From Lactobacillus delbrueckii (GTDB taxonomy: Bacteria > Bacillota > Bacilli > Lactobacillales > Lactobacillaceae): a stretch of DNA of 16,772 nucleotides. Location: the NCBI GenBank assembly GCA_004556255.1, contig SFHY01000015.1, forward strand, positions 1-16,772, given 5' to 3'. The notes below the pieces were generated by a model that saw only the letters and a program-made list of their open reading frames with translations, was not told the DNA's origin and made no database searches. Below, piece by piece: positions 1 through 7,790 of this stretch (its first letter is position 1; each line of letters starts with the position of its first letter). The position numbers were made by a program, and so were the translations under genes.

Positions 1-793
1 TGAGCAAGTCATCATATTCATGCAACTTTAACACACTGTGGACCCTTTTTACGTCCCAAGGCTTGACCGTCTGAGTTCTGAAGTAAGGGAAGAAGCGGAA
101 GCTGGTGGTAAAGTGCTGGATGACCGTGTCTTCCTGCAGGGCATATTGCTCATTGTACTTGCGCGGGGCAATCCGCTTTTCCTTGGCCAGCTTGTTGATA
201 GCTGTCTGGTCGGGCAGGAACATTTGCTTGACCTGCATCAAGTGGCGGACTCGCTTAAACAGACCAGTCCGCTTAATCTCAACCATGTTTAAAAGGAGGA
301 CTCCGGAATTCAAGTAGTCAAAAAGCTTCTTTTGATTGTGGAAGAAGAAGCGGCCAAAGTAGTCCAGAACCCCAACCAGTTCAGTTCCGGTCAAATCCTG
401 GGTGTAGAACTGGTCAACCGGCCGGCGGATGATCACGTCGTCGTCCAAGTAGAGGATCCGGTCAGGAATCTGCGGCAGTTCGTCGGCAAAAAGCCGGAGC
501 ATGGCGTAGGGGGTGAAGCGGGTACCCATGTTGGCCGTCGGCGGTTCCTTGATGAAGTTTTCGGTGCAGTCGATCAGCTCCAGGCTGCTGTTGGGGTTGT
601 CAGCCACGATGAGAGAGCGGATGAAGTCGGCCGCGTGCTGGCTGAAGGGCTTGAAGGACCTGGATTTACTCTTGGCCCTCATGGTTAGGATGTAGACGTG
701 AACCTCTTCGCCGCGTTCGGCTTTGAGCAGGGATAAGACGGCAATCAGCACGCCTCTTTCAGCGTTGTGGTCACCGCAAAAAAGAAAGTTCAT
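1..793 (-). CDS. Glycosyltransferase family 8 protein, 3' end cut by window edge
   Basis: Reading the minus strand from an ATG at 793 gives 264 codons open to the left edge, so the C-terminus is missing, probably by only a short stretch. The start has a very good ribosome site (TAAGGAGG, 7 nt before ATG). GT8 signatures appear in order: an N-terminal nucleotide-binding strand (MNFLFCGDHNAERG), the metal-binding DxD region YLDDDV at about 115-120, LNSGVLLLN at 161-169, LPDQTAIN at 193-200, and a late H...KPW element at about 227-246. GT8 enzymes move a sugar, usually glucose or galactose from a UDP-sugar, onto glycans, lipids or proteins; the acceptor cannot be read from sequence. It lies 28 nt downstream of the acyltransferase gene on the same strand, so the two are probably co-transcribed and may serve envelope lipid or glycan synthesis. 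Family is clear; substrate is unknown. Confidence 0.88.
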   Translation of the reverse strand, partial: MNFLFCGDHNAERGVLIAVLSLLKAERGEEVHVYILTMRAKSKSRSFKPFSQHAADFIRSLIVADNPNSSLELIDCTENFIKEPPTANMGTRFTPYAMLRLFADELPQIPDRILYLDDDVIIRRPVDQFYTQDLTGTELVGVLDYFGRFFFHNQKKLFDYLNSGVLLLNMVEIKRTGLFKRVRHLMQVKQMFLPDQTAINKLAKEKRIAPRKYNEQYALQEDTVIQHFTTSFRFFPYFRTQTVKPWDVKRVHSVLKLHEYDDLL

Positions 794-821
794 GGTTTTT
801 GCCTCCTTAGTAAAAAAAGTC

Positions 822-1598
822 CTAGTTCTTACTGTCAATTTTAACATACGAGCAATACTCGCAAGTGCTCAGTTTTGCCCGCTCCTGCATGCTTTTGGCG
901 ATTTCATCATGCAGCTTTTCCTGGGCCGCCTTCTTGCCCAGATTTTTGTCCGGGTAAAAGGGGCCGTCGATGTAGACCGTGATTTTCGGCCGCTTGCGCC
1001 AGCGGCAGGGCTGGTAGGTGGTTGTCATGGCAAAAGCCGGGGCCTTCAGGCTGACCGGGAAGTTAAAGCTGGTTGCCGGGAAGGGGCGGATCTTGGTGTA
1101 GTAGGGCCAAAGGTGGGCTTCCGGGTAGATGACGATGGCCGCCTTTTTTTCTTCATAGGCGTATTTGACATCTTTGAGCAGGCGGATGGACTGCTTGATG
1201 TTTTTTCCAACCGGCAGGGCAGCTGCCGGGATCACGTACTTACCTAAAAAAGGAATTCCCCAGTTGGCCTGGGCGGCTAGGGCATAGTAGCGGTAGGGGT
1301 TGACGATGGTCATGGGGGTGAAGGGGTCACCCAGCATCTGGGTGTGGTTGCCGTAGACAAAATATCCCTGCTTTTTAAAGGGGCGCAATTTTTCCTTGCC
1401 TTTGACTTTAACTAGTAAGAAGAGGCGGGAGTAGAGCCAGGCAAAGACGCAGGCCAGGCTGCGAACCAGGCCGTTCCAGAATTGCCAAGCCGCCCCTTTC
1501 CGGAAGACCTGGTAGTCATCTGGAAGCTGGAAGTCCTGCTGGGCGGAACTGACCAGGTCCTCGCTTTCACTGTGGTAGTAGTAAGTCTTTTTACTCAT
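822..1598 (-). CDS. PlsC-like 1-acyl-glycerol-3-phosphate acyltransferase family protein
   Basis: A 258-aa protein is predicted from ATG 1598, preceded by GGGGA at 7 nt. Longer forms of the frame run into the tRNA gene and are not credible. A hydrophobic segment at about 43-63 suggests membrane association. The acyltransferase block NHTQMLGD (84-91) stands for the family motif NHX4D, though here histidine and aspartate are five residues apart instead of four. The second block, IYPEAH (157-162), replaces the usual FPEGTRS, and IPAAALPVGK lies between them. Enzymes of this family transfer an acyl chain to lysophosphatidic acid or related lysolipids at the inner membrane face. The altered motifs mean the substrate may differ from standard PlsC. 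It is followed by the GT8 gene. No own promoter is obvious: the gene starts only about 30 nt after the tRNA terminator. Confidence 0.8.
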   Translation of the reverse strand: MSKKTYYYHSESEDLVSSAQQDFQLPDDYQVFRKGAAWQFWNGLVRSLACVFAWLYSRLFLLVKVKGKEKLRPFKKQGYFVYGNHTQMLGDPFTPMTIVNPYRYYALAAQANWGIPFLGKYVIPAAALPVGKNIKQSIRLLKDVKYAYEEKKAAIVIYPEAHLWPYYTKIRPFPATSFNFPVSLKAPAFAMTTTYQPCRWRKRPKITVYIDGPFYPDKNLGKKAAQEKLHDEIAKSMQERAKLSTCEYCSYVKIDSKN

Positions 1599-1623
1599 CA
1601 AAAGTCCCCGCTTGCTGTAAAAT

Positions 1624-1650
1624 AAAAAAAGCACTGCAAGTGCAGTGCTT
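1624..1650 (-). terminator. Intrinsic terminator after tRNA-Lys
   Basis: On the minus strand a perfect 8-bp stem (GCACTGCA/TGCAGTGC, 1631-1648) has only CT between the arms, so the inner pairs must open. It is flanked by A and T pairs and ends in a run of seven T. It follows the tRNA by about 10 nt and precedes the acyltransferase start by about 30 nt. Confidence 0.8.
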
Positions 1651-1658
1651 AGGGATGA

Positions 1659-1731
1659 TGGGTCGTCAGGGGATCGAACCCTGGACACCCGGATTAAGAG
1701 TCCGGTGCTCTGCCAGCTGAGCTAACGACCC
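1659..1731 (-). tRNA. tRNA-Lys, anticodon CTT
   Basis: The minus strand folds into a full cloverleaf. The acceptor stem is GGGTCGT with ACGACCC, the D arm carries AGCTCAGCTGGCAGAGC, and the anticodon stem CCGGA/TCCGG encloses loop CTCTTAA. The T arm is CAGGGTTCGATCCCCTG. The anticodon CTT reads AAG (lysine). Length is 73 nt including discriminator A. CCA is not encoded: the bases after the discriminator are TCA. The gene is transcribed away from walR. Confidence 0.95.
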
Positions 1732-1749
1732 GTGTCAACCAACACTTTT

Positions 1750-1777
1750 ATTATGCCATAAATTTCAGTAAAAGCAA
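1750..1777 (-). promoter_or_regulatory. Candidate promoter of tRNA-Lys
   Basis: On the minus strand CATAAT (1755-1750) matches the -10 consensus at five of six positions. TTGCTT (1777-1772), 16 nt upstream, is a poor -35. The predicted start is about 12 nt before the tRNA 5' end, which is a normal leader length. Confidence 0.5.
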
Positions 1778-1828
1778 TCTTCTTTTTTACATTAATTGTA
1801 ATTTTTTTAATTTCGCGAACAAATCAAG

Positions 1829-1834
1829 TATAAT
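1829..1834 (+). promoter_or_regulatory. -10 element of the walR promoter
   Basis: A perfect TATAAT lies 23 nt before the walR start. The -35 region (about 1806-1811) is a T-rich stretch without a good match, so the promoter may depend on an activator or on upstream A/T tracts. A short palindrome, TTACA-TTAAT-TGTAA (1787-1801), sits just upstream. Confidence 0.6.
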
Positions 1835-1857
1835 AGGGACAGTGAAGGAGGTCTATG

Positions 1858-2586
1858 ATGCCTAAAAAAATTCTCGTCGTTGACGACGAAAAACCGATTT
1901 CCGATATCATCAAGTTCAACTTGACCAAAGAGGGTTTTGATGTAGAGACCGCTTATGACGGCGAGGAAGCTGTCGAGAAGGTTGAAGAATACAACCCTGA
2001 CTTAATGATTTTAGACTTAATGCTTCCGAAGAAAGACGGGCTGGAAGTAGCCCGGGAGGTCCGCCAGACCCATGACATGCCGATCATCATGGTTACCGCC
2101 AAGGGCGGTGAGATCGACAAGGTCCTCGGCCTGGAAATGGGGGCGGACGACTACGTGACCAAGCCTTTCTCCAACCGTGAGCTGGTGGCCCGGGTCAAGG
2201 CCAATTTGCGCCGCCGGGACATCGTCAAGAAGGCAGTGGAAGTTAACCAGCAGAAGGAAAAAGAACAGGAAAGCAATGACATCCAGATCGGCAACCTGCT
2301 GATCAAGCCGGATGCCTACCTGGTTGAAAAGAACGGGGAAAAGATCGAACTGACCCACCGGGAGTTTGAACTGCTCTACTACATGGCCCAGCATATGGAC
2401 CAGGTTATGACCAGAGAGCACCTCTTGCAGACGGTTTGGGGCTACGACTACTTCGGCGATGTCCGGACTGTCGATGTTACGGTTCACCGCTTGCGGGAAA
2501 AGATCGAGGACAATCCGGTCCGGCCGAAGATTTTGGTTACCCGGCGGGGAGTCGGCTACTTTGTCAAGCAGCAAACAGAAGAATAA
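1858..2586 (+). CDS. walR: WalR, essential cell-wall response regulator (OmpR family)
   Basis: This 242-aa protein has an N-terminal receiver domain (about 3-115) with acidic pocket D9-D10, phospho-acceptor D53 in LMILDLMLP, T80 and K102 (TKPF). The C-terminal OmpR/PhoB winged helix spans about 143-238, ending VTRRGVGYFV. WalR (YycF, VicR) is the DNA-binding half of the WalRK system controlling peptidoglycan hydrolases in Firmicutes. ATG 1858 is preferred over ATG 1855 because AAGGAGG (1845-1851) then sits 6 nt away instead of 3; it also gives the usual MPKKILVVDDE start. Length and motifs are full. It leads the walRKHIJ cluster, and a hairpin separates it from walK. Identity is secure from sequence plus neighbours. 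Confidence 0.97.
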   Translation: MPKKILVVDDEKPISDIIKFNLTKEGFDVETAYDGEEAVEKVEEYNPDLMILDLMLPKKDGLEVAREVRQTHDMPIIMVTAKGGEIDKVLGLEMGADDYVTKPFSNRELVARVKANLRRRDIVKKAVEVNQQKEKEQESNDIQIGNLLIKPDAYLVEKNGEKIELTHREFELLYYMAQHMDQVMTREHLLQTVWGYDYFGDVRTVDVTVHRLREKIEDNPVRPKILVTRRGVGYFVKQQTEE

Positions 2587-2590
2587 TTTG

Positions 2591-2614
2591 GGAGCCACTG
2601 TTTGAGGTGGCTTT
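2591..2614 (+). promoter_or_regulatory. Hairpin between walR and walK overlapping the walK ribosome site
   Basis: Arms AGCCAC (2593-2598) and GTGGCT (2607-2612), extended by two G-U pairs, form a stem with an 8-nt loop, followed by TTCTTT. It resembles a weak terminator or attenuator. The only good Shine-Dalgarno sequence for walK (GAGGTGG, 2604-2610) lies in its loop and 3' arm. Function is inferred, not shown. Confidence 0.5.
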
Positions 2615-2620
2615 CTTTAT

Positions 2621-4528
2621 GTGGATGGATTAATGAAGAAAGATAAAAAAGCACGCAAAGAGAAAGTGAAGAAAGAGAAGACCAACCTGCTTAAGCGCGC
2701 GGTCAGCTCGATCCAGACCAAGATCGCCCTCATCTTCATGCTCCTTTTGCTGGCCACGATTGAAATCATCGGGGCCTACTTTACCCGGCAGATGGAGCAG
2801 ACCAGCATCGACAACTTCCAAACCACGATTCAGCTGCAGTCGATTGTGACCGACCAGCTGACTACCCAGCTGGTCAAGAACGGCAAGAGCGCTGACCGGA
2901 AGATAAACCAGATCATCACTGACTACAGCAACGACGCGATTTCTGAGATCCAGGTCGTGGACAGCAAGAACGTGATCCGGGCCGTGTCTAACTTAAATGA
3001 CAAGAACCGGGTGGGGCAATTGTCCAATAATGGCGATATCCGGGAAGTGATCAACTCCGGCCAGCAGAAGACCCAGGTCACCAGTGACCAAAAGGGCAGC
3101 TTCATGGTCCAGATCGTGCCTCTGACCAGCGGAACCAACATCGTCGGGGCAGTTTACGTCCGGGCCAGCATGGCTGACGTCTTCAACAACTTGCGCAATG
3201 TCTCCATGATGTTCCTGACGGCCTCGCTTATTGCCGTAATCGTGGCGGCGATTGCCTCCATGTTTATTTCCCGGGCAATAACCCGGCCGATTGAAGAGCT
3301 CCGCCAGCAGGCCATCCAGGTGGCTGACGGGGACTATTCAACCCAGGTCAAGATCTACTCCAATGACGAACTGGGTCAGCTGGGGGCGGCCTTCAACACC
3401 CTCTCAGCCAAGATCGAGCGGTCCAATGAGCAGTCAGAATCTGAGCGCCGCCGGCTGGACAGCGTCCTGTCCCACATGACCGACGGGGTGATCGCGACCG
3501 ACCGGCATGGGAACGTGTCGATCATGAACCAGATGGCCCAGGACTTCCTGGACATCAAGGCCGAAGACGCGATCAACAAGCCGATTTCCCAAGTTTTAGG
3601 CCTGGGGGAGGACTACACTTCCCAGGACTTGATCTCCAACCAAAGCGACATGCAGGTTACGGTCAATGCCGGCACGGATGATGAAATGATCCTGCACGCC
3701 AGCTTTACCTTGATCAAGCGGGTTACGGGCTTTGTTTCCGGGGCCGTCTGCGTCTTGCACGACGTGACTGAGCAGATCAAGAACGAAGATGAGCAGCGGC
3801 AGTTTGTTTCCAATGTTTCCCATGAATTGCGGACTCCTTTGACCAGTGTCCGGGCTTATATCGAAGCCTTGAATGAAGGGGCCTGGAAGGATCCGGAGAT
3901 TGCCCCGCAATTTTTGGATGTCACCCAGAAGGAAACTGAGCGGATGATCCGGATGGTCAATGACCTGTTGGTCCTGTCCAGAATGGACCGGGGAGCCACC
4001 AAGCTGGAACCGGAATGGGTCAACTTTACCGACTTTGTCTCCCACCTGCTCAACCGCTTCGACATGATTGTCGAGCATGACCAGGGCGAGGCCCAGAGCG
4101 ATACCAAGGAATACGTGATCAAGCGGGACCTGGGCAACCAGGCCCTTTGGGTGGAAATCGACACCGACCAAATGATGCGGGTGATCGACAACATCATGAA
4201 CAACGCCATCAAGTATTCCCCTGACGGAGGGACCATCACGGTCCGCTTGACCCAGAACCAGAACCAGATCCTGCTCAGCATCAGCGACCAGGGCCTGGGG
4301 ATTCCAAGGAAGGACCTGGGCAAGATCTTTGACCGCTTCTACCGGGCAGACAAGGCCCGGTCCCGGGCCCAAGGCGGGACCGGTTTGGGCCTGGCCATCG
4401 CCAAGGAAATCGTGACGGCCCATGGCGGCCGGATCTGGGCGGACAGCCGGGAAGGGCACGGGTCAACCTTCTATATTGCCCTGCCTTACGAACCAATGGA
4501 TGAGGAGGATGAATGGGATGAAGTTTAA
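2621..4528 (+). CDS. walK: WalK, sensor histidine kinase of the WalRK system
   Basis: This 635-aa membrane kinase begins with a very basic cytoplasmic stretch, then TM1 (about 35-54), an extracytoplasmic loop of about 140 residues, TM2 (196-216), HAMP (217-270) and a PAS domain (about 280-385). The HisKA domain carries H401 in SNVSHELRTPLTS. The ATPase domain has NNAIKYSP (527-534), DQGLGIP (556-562), FDRFYR (570-575) and GTGLGL (586-591). It autophosphorylates and passes phosphate to WalR. GTG 2621 is chosen because GAGGTGG lies 10 nt upstream. ATG 2633 (MKKDKK) is a possible alternative but has only a weak GGATGGA. The 3' end overlaps walH by 11 nt, pointing to translational coupling. Domain order is complete for this family. 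Confidence 0.96.
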   Translation: MDGLMKKDKKARKEKVKKEKTNLLKRAVSSIQTKIALIFMLLLLATIEIIGAYFTRQMEQTSIDNFQTTIQLQSIVTDQLTTQLVKNGKSADRKINQIITDYSNDAISEIQVVDSKNVIRAVSNLNDKNRVGQLSNNGDIREVINSGQQKTQVTSDQKGSFMVQIVPLTSGTNIVGAVYVRASMADVFNNLRNVSMMFLTASLIAVIVAAIASMFISRAITRPIEELRQQAIQVADGDYSTQVKIYSNDELGQLGAAFNTLSAKIERSNEQSESERRRLDSVLSHMTDGVIATDRHGNVSIMNQMAQDFLDIKAEDAINKPISQVLGLGEDYTSQDLISNQSDMQVTVNAGTDDEMILHASFTLIKRVTGFVSGAVCVLHDVTEQIKNEDEQRQFVSNVSHELRTPLTSVRAYIEALNEGAWKDPEIAPQFLDVTQKETERMIRMVNDLLVLSRMDRGATKLEPEWVNFTDFVSHLLNRFDMIVEHDQGEAQSDTKEYVIKRDLGNQALWVEIDTDQMMRVIDNIMNNAIKYSPDGGTITVRLTQNQNQILLSISDQGLGIPRKDLGKIFDRFYRADKARSRAQGGTGLGLAIAKEIVTAHGGRIWADSREGHGSTFYIALPYEPMDEEDEWDEV

Positions 4529-6083
4529 ATTCAAGTTCAAATTCAATGATTTTCTCCTCCACCTGGCGACCTTGACCGTGATTCTGATCTCGATCGGCCT
4601 CTGGGTCACGGTGATGACCAGTGACCAGCGCTTCAGCCGGATCAGCAATGAATCATCCTCCCAGAGTTCAGCTTCTTTATCGACCCATTACCGGAATGTC
4701 CAGTCTTTTTACGCTCCGGGCCAGACCTATGTCTTTCAAAACGGGGTCCGCTACCAGGTTCATGACGCTAAGCGGAACCTGCCTTTGAAGTTCGTCCAGT
4801 ACCTGGAAAAGGTCAAGCTGGGGACGATCGAGAAAATGTCAACCACGGCCAGTGACTATGAGAAACTGCTGGCTGACCAGAACTATATTATGTTTGCCTA
4901 CCCGGACCAGATCAATTTCACGGTCCTTTTAGGCAAAAAACAGGCTAATTCCAGCCTGCAGTTCAACCGGGTCTTTGTCCCGGTCAAGAGCAAGACCCGC
5001 TACCTCTACTTCGGCAACGACAAGGGCAGCCGGGTCTACCGGGTCAAGATCAAGTCCGGCTCCTTCCAGCAGCTGGCCAAGTACGTCAAGAGCGCCCAAG
5101 ACCGGCAGGAGGTCAGCTTCCTGCATTTAAAGAAGCTCTATGTGCCTTTTTATGCCAAGGAAATCAAGGCTAAGGAATACAGCTACCTGATCAGCTACCA
5201 GTCCAGCAGCTACTATGCTTCCCGGCTCTTGGGCAGCAGCTACCGGAAGTCAGTGGCTAAGAACGGCCGCACCGTCTACACGGCTGGTTATTCCAAGCGC
5301 CTGCAGATTCCTAAGGAAGGCAAGAGCAATGACCACCAGTATCTGTACCAGAACTACCTGACCAACCAGGAGCGGACGGCCACCCAGGAGATGCTGGAAA
5401 GTGCCGCCTATGTCAAGCAGCTGGGCCTGGCTGAACAGGACCTGCGCTTTTTTGAAAGCAGCGGCAAGACGGTGTCCTACATCAACTATATTGAAGGCTA
5501 TCCGATTTTTGCCAACGACACTTTGGCTCAGACCCAGGTAACCATGAGGACGGAGTCGGTCAGCGTGGCTTTCAGCAGCATAAACCTGCAGATCCCGATC
5601 CCGTATGACGGCCATGTTAAGACCTTGCCGAAAACCGCGACCCTGCTGAAGGAGCTGAATAGCATCGGCATCAAGGAAAGCGAAATTGAAAAAATCACCA
5701 TCGGCTATCATATCCAGGCCGACAAGAAGCGCAGCGACTTGATTACCCTGGTGCCGACCTACTTCATCAAGGTTGGCGGCAGCTGGAACAGCCTGGCCGG
5801 CTGGAAGAAGACCAAGGCGGAAAATACGGATCTGTTAATGGAGGGGTCAAGTTCCAGCTCCAGCAGCTACTCGTCTTCCAGCTCTTCCAGCAGTGAGTCG
5901 AGCAGTGAAGCCAGCTCAAGCGCAAGTTCCAGCGTCAGCCAGGCGGGCAGCCAGGCACCGGCCAGCAGTCAGGAAGCATATTCCAGCAGCCGCAGCCAGC
6001 CGGCGGCTGAATCAAGTTCCAGCTCCAGTTCAAGTTCCGCCGTATCAGCAAGCTCTGCCAGCTCAGAGGAAGGAGAAAAGTAA
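4518..6083 (+). CDS. walH: WalH (YycH), WalK modulator with a serine-rich C-terminal tail
   Basis: A 521-aa protein starts at ATG 4518, with GAGGAGG (4502-4508) 9 nt upstream. ATG 4509 would abut the ribosome site and longer forms lie inside walK. The N-terminus is an alternating Lys/Phe run (KFKFKFKF) followed by one membrane segment (about 12-32), so most of the protein lies outside the cell. In other Firmicutes WalH binds WalI and WalK and tunes the kinase. The body matches the YycH type by position and topology; I recognise it mainly from context. The last 78 residues (444-521) are low complexity, with about 46 serines mixed with Ala, Glu and Gln. Several serine codons are used, so this is not a simple DNA microsatellite. 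The tail makes the protein longer than the usual YycH of roughly 440 residues. walI follows directly after the stop. Confidence 0.9.
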   Translation: MKFKFKFKFNDFLLHLATLTVILISIGLWVTVMTSDQRFSRISNESSSQSSASLSTHYRNVQSFYAPGQTYVFQNGVRYQVHDAKRNLPLKFVQYLEKVKLGTIEKMSTTASDYEKLLADQNYIMFAYPDQINFTVLLGKKQANSSLQFNRVFVPVKSKTRYLYFGNDKGSRVYRVKIKSGSFQQLAKYVKSAQDRQEVSFLHLKKLYVPFYAKEIKAKEYSYLISYQSSSYYASRLLGSSYRKSVAKNGRTVYTAGYSKRLQIPKEGKSNDHQYLYQNYLTNQERTATQEMLESAAYVKQLGLAEQDLRFFESSGKTVSYINYIEGYPIFANDTLAQTQVTMRTESVSVAFSSINLQIPIPYDGHVKTLPKTATLLKELNSIGIKESEIEKITIGYHIQADKKRSDLITLVPTYFIKVGGSWNSLAGWKKTKAENTDLLMEGSSSSSSSYSSSSSSSSESSSEASSSASSSVSQAGSQAPASSQEAYSSSRSQPAAESSSSSSSSSAVSASSASSEEGEK

Positions 6084-6884
6084 ATGGATCATCGCAAAAT
6101 TGAATGGCTTTTTCTGATCCTCTTCTGCTTAGTCGACATCTATCTCTTGATTGAGCTTTGGCGGGCCCCGGTTACCTTGACCTTATCGACCAATTCGGTG
6201 ACGACTTCAACCAGCTTGAAGGCTGAAATGAAGTCAGACAATATTACGGTTCCCTCCTTGTCCAAAAAGGGGGACTCGGGCTACTACCTGGCCACTAGAA
6301 GCAAGAGCGACTTGAAGGAAGCCGCCAAGAAGCTCAGCAGCGACGTCTCCACCAGCTATGCTGAAGGGGACAAGACCTTGTACGCGACCATGAAGACCGC
6401 AATTCCGCTAGAGCGGATGACGGTGAGTGAATTCAAGAACGACAGCAATTACGTCCCGCATGGCAAGCAGTATGTCTATGCCAAGAACCTCTCCAGCAAC
6501 AGCAGCTACGTTTACGTGCAGAAGTCCCAGTACGGGCAGGTTTACAGCAGCCTGGCCCAGCTGGTGGTCAATGTCAAGAACAAGAAGATCACGGGCTACT
6601 ACCAGACCTACTTGACTGACTTGACCAGCGTCCGGGAGCTGCAGGCAACTATCAGCCCCTGGCGGGCGGTCACCAACCTCTACACCACCCGGGAACTGGC
6701 TGATAACTCCCGGGTAATGCAGGTCAAGCTGGGCTACACCAAATTGACCGAGGTCCGGGGCAGCGTGATTTTTGTCCCGACCTGGCTGGTCTGGATCGAA
6801 AATAAGAGCAGCAAGAGCAGCAGCTTGAAGCGGGTCAACGCCTTCAGCGGCCAGCTTTTGCAAAACAGTACATTGGACGATTAA
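6084..6884 (+). CDS. walI: WalI (YycI), membrane-anchored modulator of WalK
   Basis: A 266-aa protein has a single N-terminal membrane helix (about 8-26, beginning IEWLFLILFCLVD) and an extracytoplasmic domain to the C-terminus, the YycI topology. The ATG follows the walH stop with no gap, and GAGGAAGGAG just upstream lies within the end of walH. WalI forms a membrane complex with WalH and WalK in Bacillus and Staphylococcus, where it affects kinase activity; that role is inferred here from position and topology. Late strands such as VIFVPTWLVWI resemble the terminal YycI domain. The protein has no enzyme motif. Tight packing makes co-transcription and coupled translation likely. Confidence 0.92.
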   Translation: MDHRKIEWLFLILFCLVDIYLLIELWRAPVTLTLSTNSVTTSTSLKAEMKSDNITVPSLSKKGDSGYYLATRSKSDLKEAAKKLSSDVSTSYAEGDKTLYATMKTAIPLERMTVSEFKNDSNYVPHGKQYVYAKNLSSNSSYVYVQKSQYGQVYSSLAQLVVNVKNKKITGYYQTYLTDLTSVRELQATISPWRAVTNLYTTRELADNSRVMQVKLGYTKLTEVRGSVIFVPTWLVWIENKSSKSSSLKRVNAFSGQLLQNSTLDD

Positions 6885-6902
6885 GGGCAGGAAGGAAAAA
6901 AT

Positions 6903-7700
6903 TTGCAATTCGCGGTATTATCGAGCGGATCAGCGGGCAACTGCAGCCTGCTGATGACTGACCAGCACAAGATTTTGATGGACGCCGGCCTTTCAGGCAA
7001 GAAGACCAAGGAGCTTTTAGCCAAGGTAGGCGTGGCGATCGAGGACCTGGACATGGTCTTTTTAAGCCATGACCACGGCGACCACAGCGGGGGGATGGGG
7101 GTCCTTATGCGCCGCTATCCTCAGCTGAATGCCTTCAGCAACACGGGTACCTGGAAGTACTTGGAGGAGACCGGGAAGATCGGCCGCCTGCCGGAAGACC
7201 AGATCAATGTGATTGAGCCAGGCCAGACCAAGTGCTATGGGGATTTGGAAGTGACGGCTTTTGCCACCAGCCATGACGCGGCCCAGCCCCAGTACTACGT
7301 TTTTTCCAGCGGGGGCAAGCGCCTGGCCTGCCTGACGGACACGGGCTACGTGTCTGAAGAAGTCGAATATGAGATTCAAGACGCGGATGCTTATTTGCTC
7401 GAGTTCAACTATGACGACCTGATGCTGAGAAGCGGCCCCTATCCCTGGAGCCTGCAGCAGCGGGTCCGGTCAGACCACGGCCACCTCTCAAACGAGCAGG
7501 CGGCTGAGACTCTGGCCAGGGTTATCAGTTCTAAAACCAAGCATGTTTTCATGGCTCACCGCAGCCAGCAGAACAATTTAAACTATTTGGCCCGGGACGT
7601 GGCGGAAGAGGTTTTGGCAGCCAGAGACGCCGACGTGGCCAGTGACCTGGAACTGCACGATACCGAGCCAATGACGCCGAGTTCTTTAATTAATTTATAA
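6903..7700 (+). CDS. walJ: WalJ (YycJ/VicX), metallo-beta-lactamase-fold hydrolase
   Basis: This 265-aa cytoplasmic protein starts at a TTG (6903) with AGGAAGG 7 nt upstream; the start QFAVLSSGSAGNCSLL is typical of the family. The metal-binding motif SHDHGDH gives H56, H58, D60 and H61. Further metal-ligand candidates are the histidine of TSHDAAQ, the aspartate of CLTDTGY and the late histidine in FMAHRSQQN. No signal peptide is present. The family is a predicted nuclease-like hydrolase that co-occurs with WalRK and has been linked to cell-wall and DNA-replication phenotypes; the substrate is not settled. It starts 18 nt after walI and ends the tight wal gene run. No strong terminator follows before htrA. 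Confidence 0.93.
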   Translation: MQFAVLSSGSAGNCSLLMTDQHKILMDAGLSGKKTKELLAKVGVAIEDLDMVFLSHDHGDHSGGMGVLMRRYPQLNAFSNTGTWKYLEETGKIGRLPEDQINVIEPGQTKCYGDLEVTAFATSHDAAQPQYYVFSSGGKRLACLTDTGYVSEEVEYEIQDADAYLLEFNYDDLMLRSGPYPWSLQQRVRSDHGHLSNEQAAETLARVISSKTKHVFMAHRSQQNNLNYLARDVAEEVLAARDADVASDLELHDTEPMTPSSLINL

Positions 7701-7790
7701 TACAAAGGCTTTAAAGCTTTTAATACCTTTTGTTCATATATACTTCAAAAAGCTTGGATATGATAATGGCAACGATAAGGAGTGATAACC

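Noticed and set aside
3596..4459. Long minus-strand open frame opposite walK
   Set aside because: It is antisense to the well-supported WalK kinase core; G/C-rich third positions in walK create open frames on the opposite strand.
7701..7760. Possible terminator after walJ (AAAGG...CCTTTT)
   Set aside because: The stem is only about five pairs with a long loop, so I do not call it a terminator.
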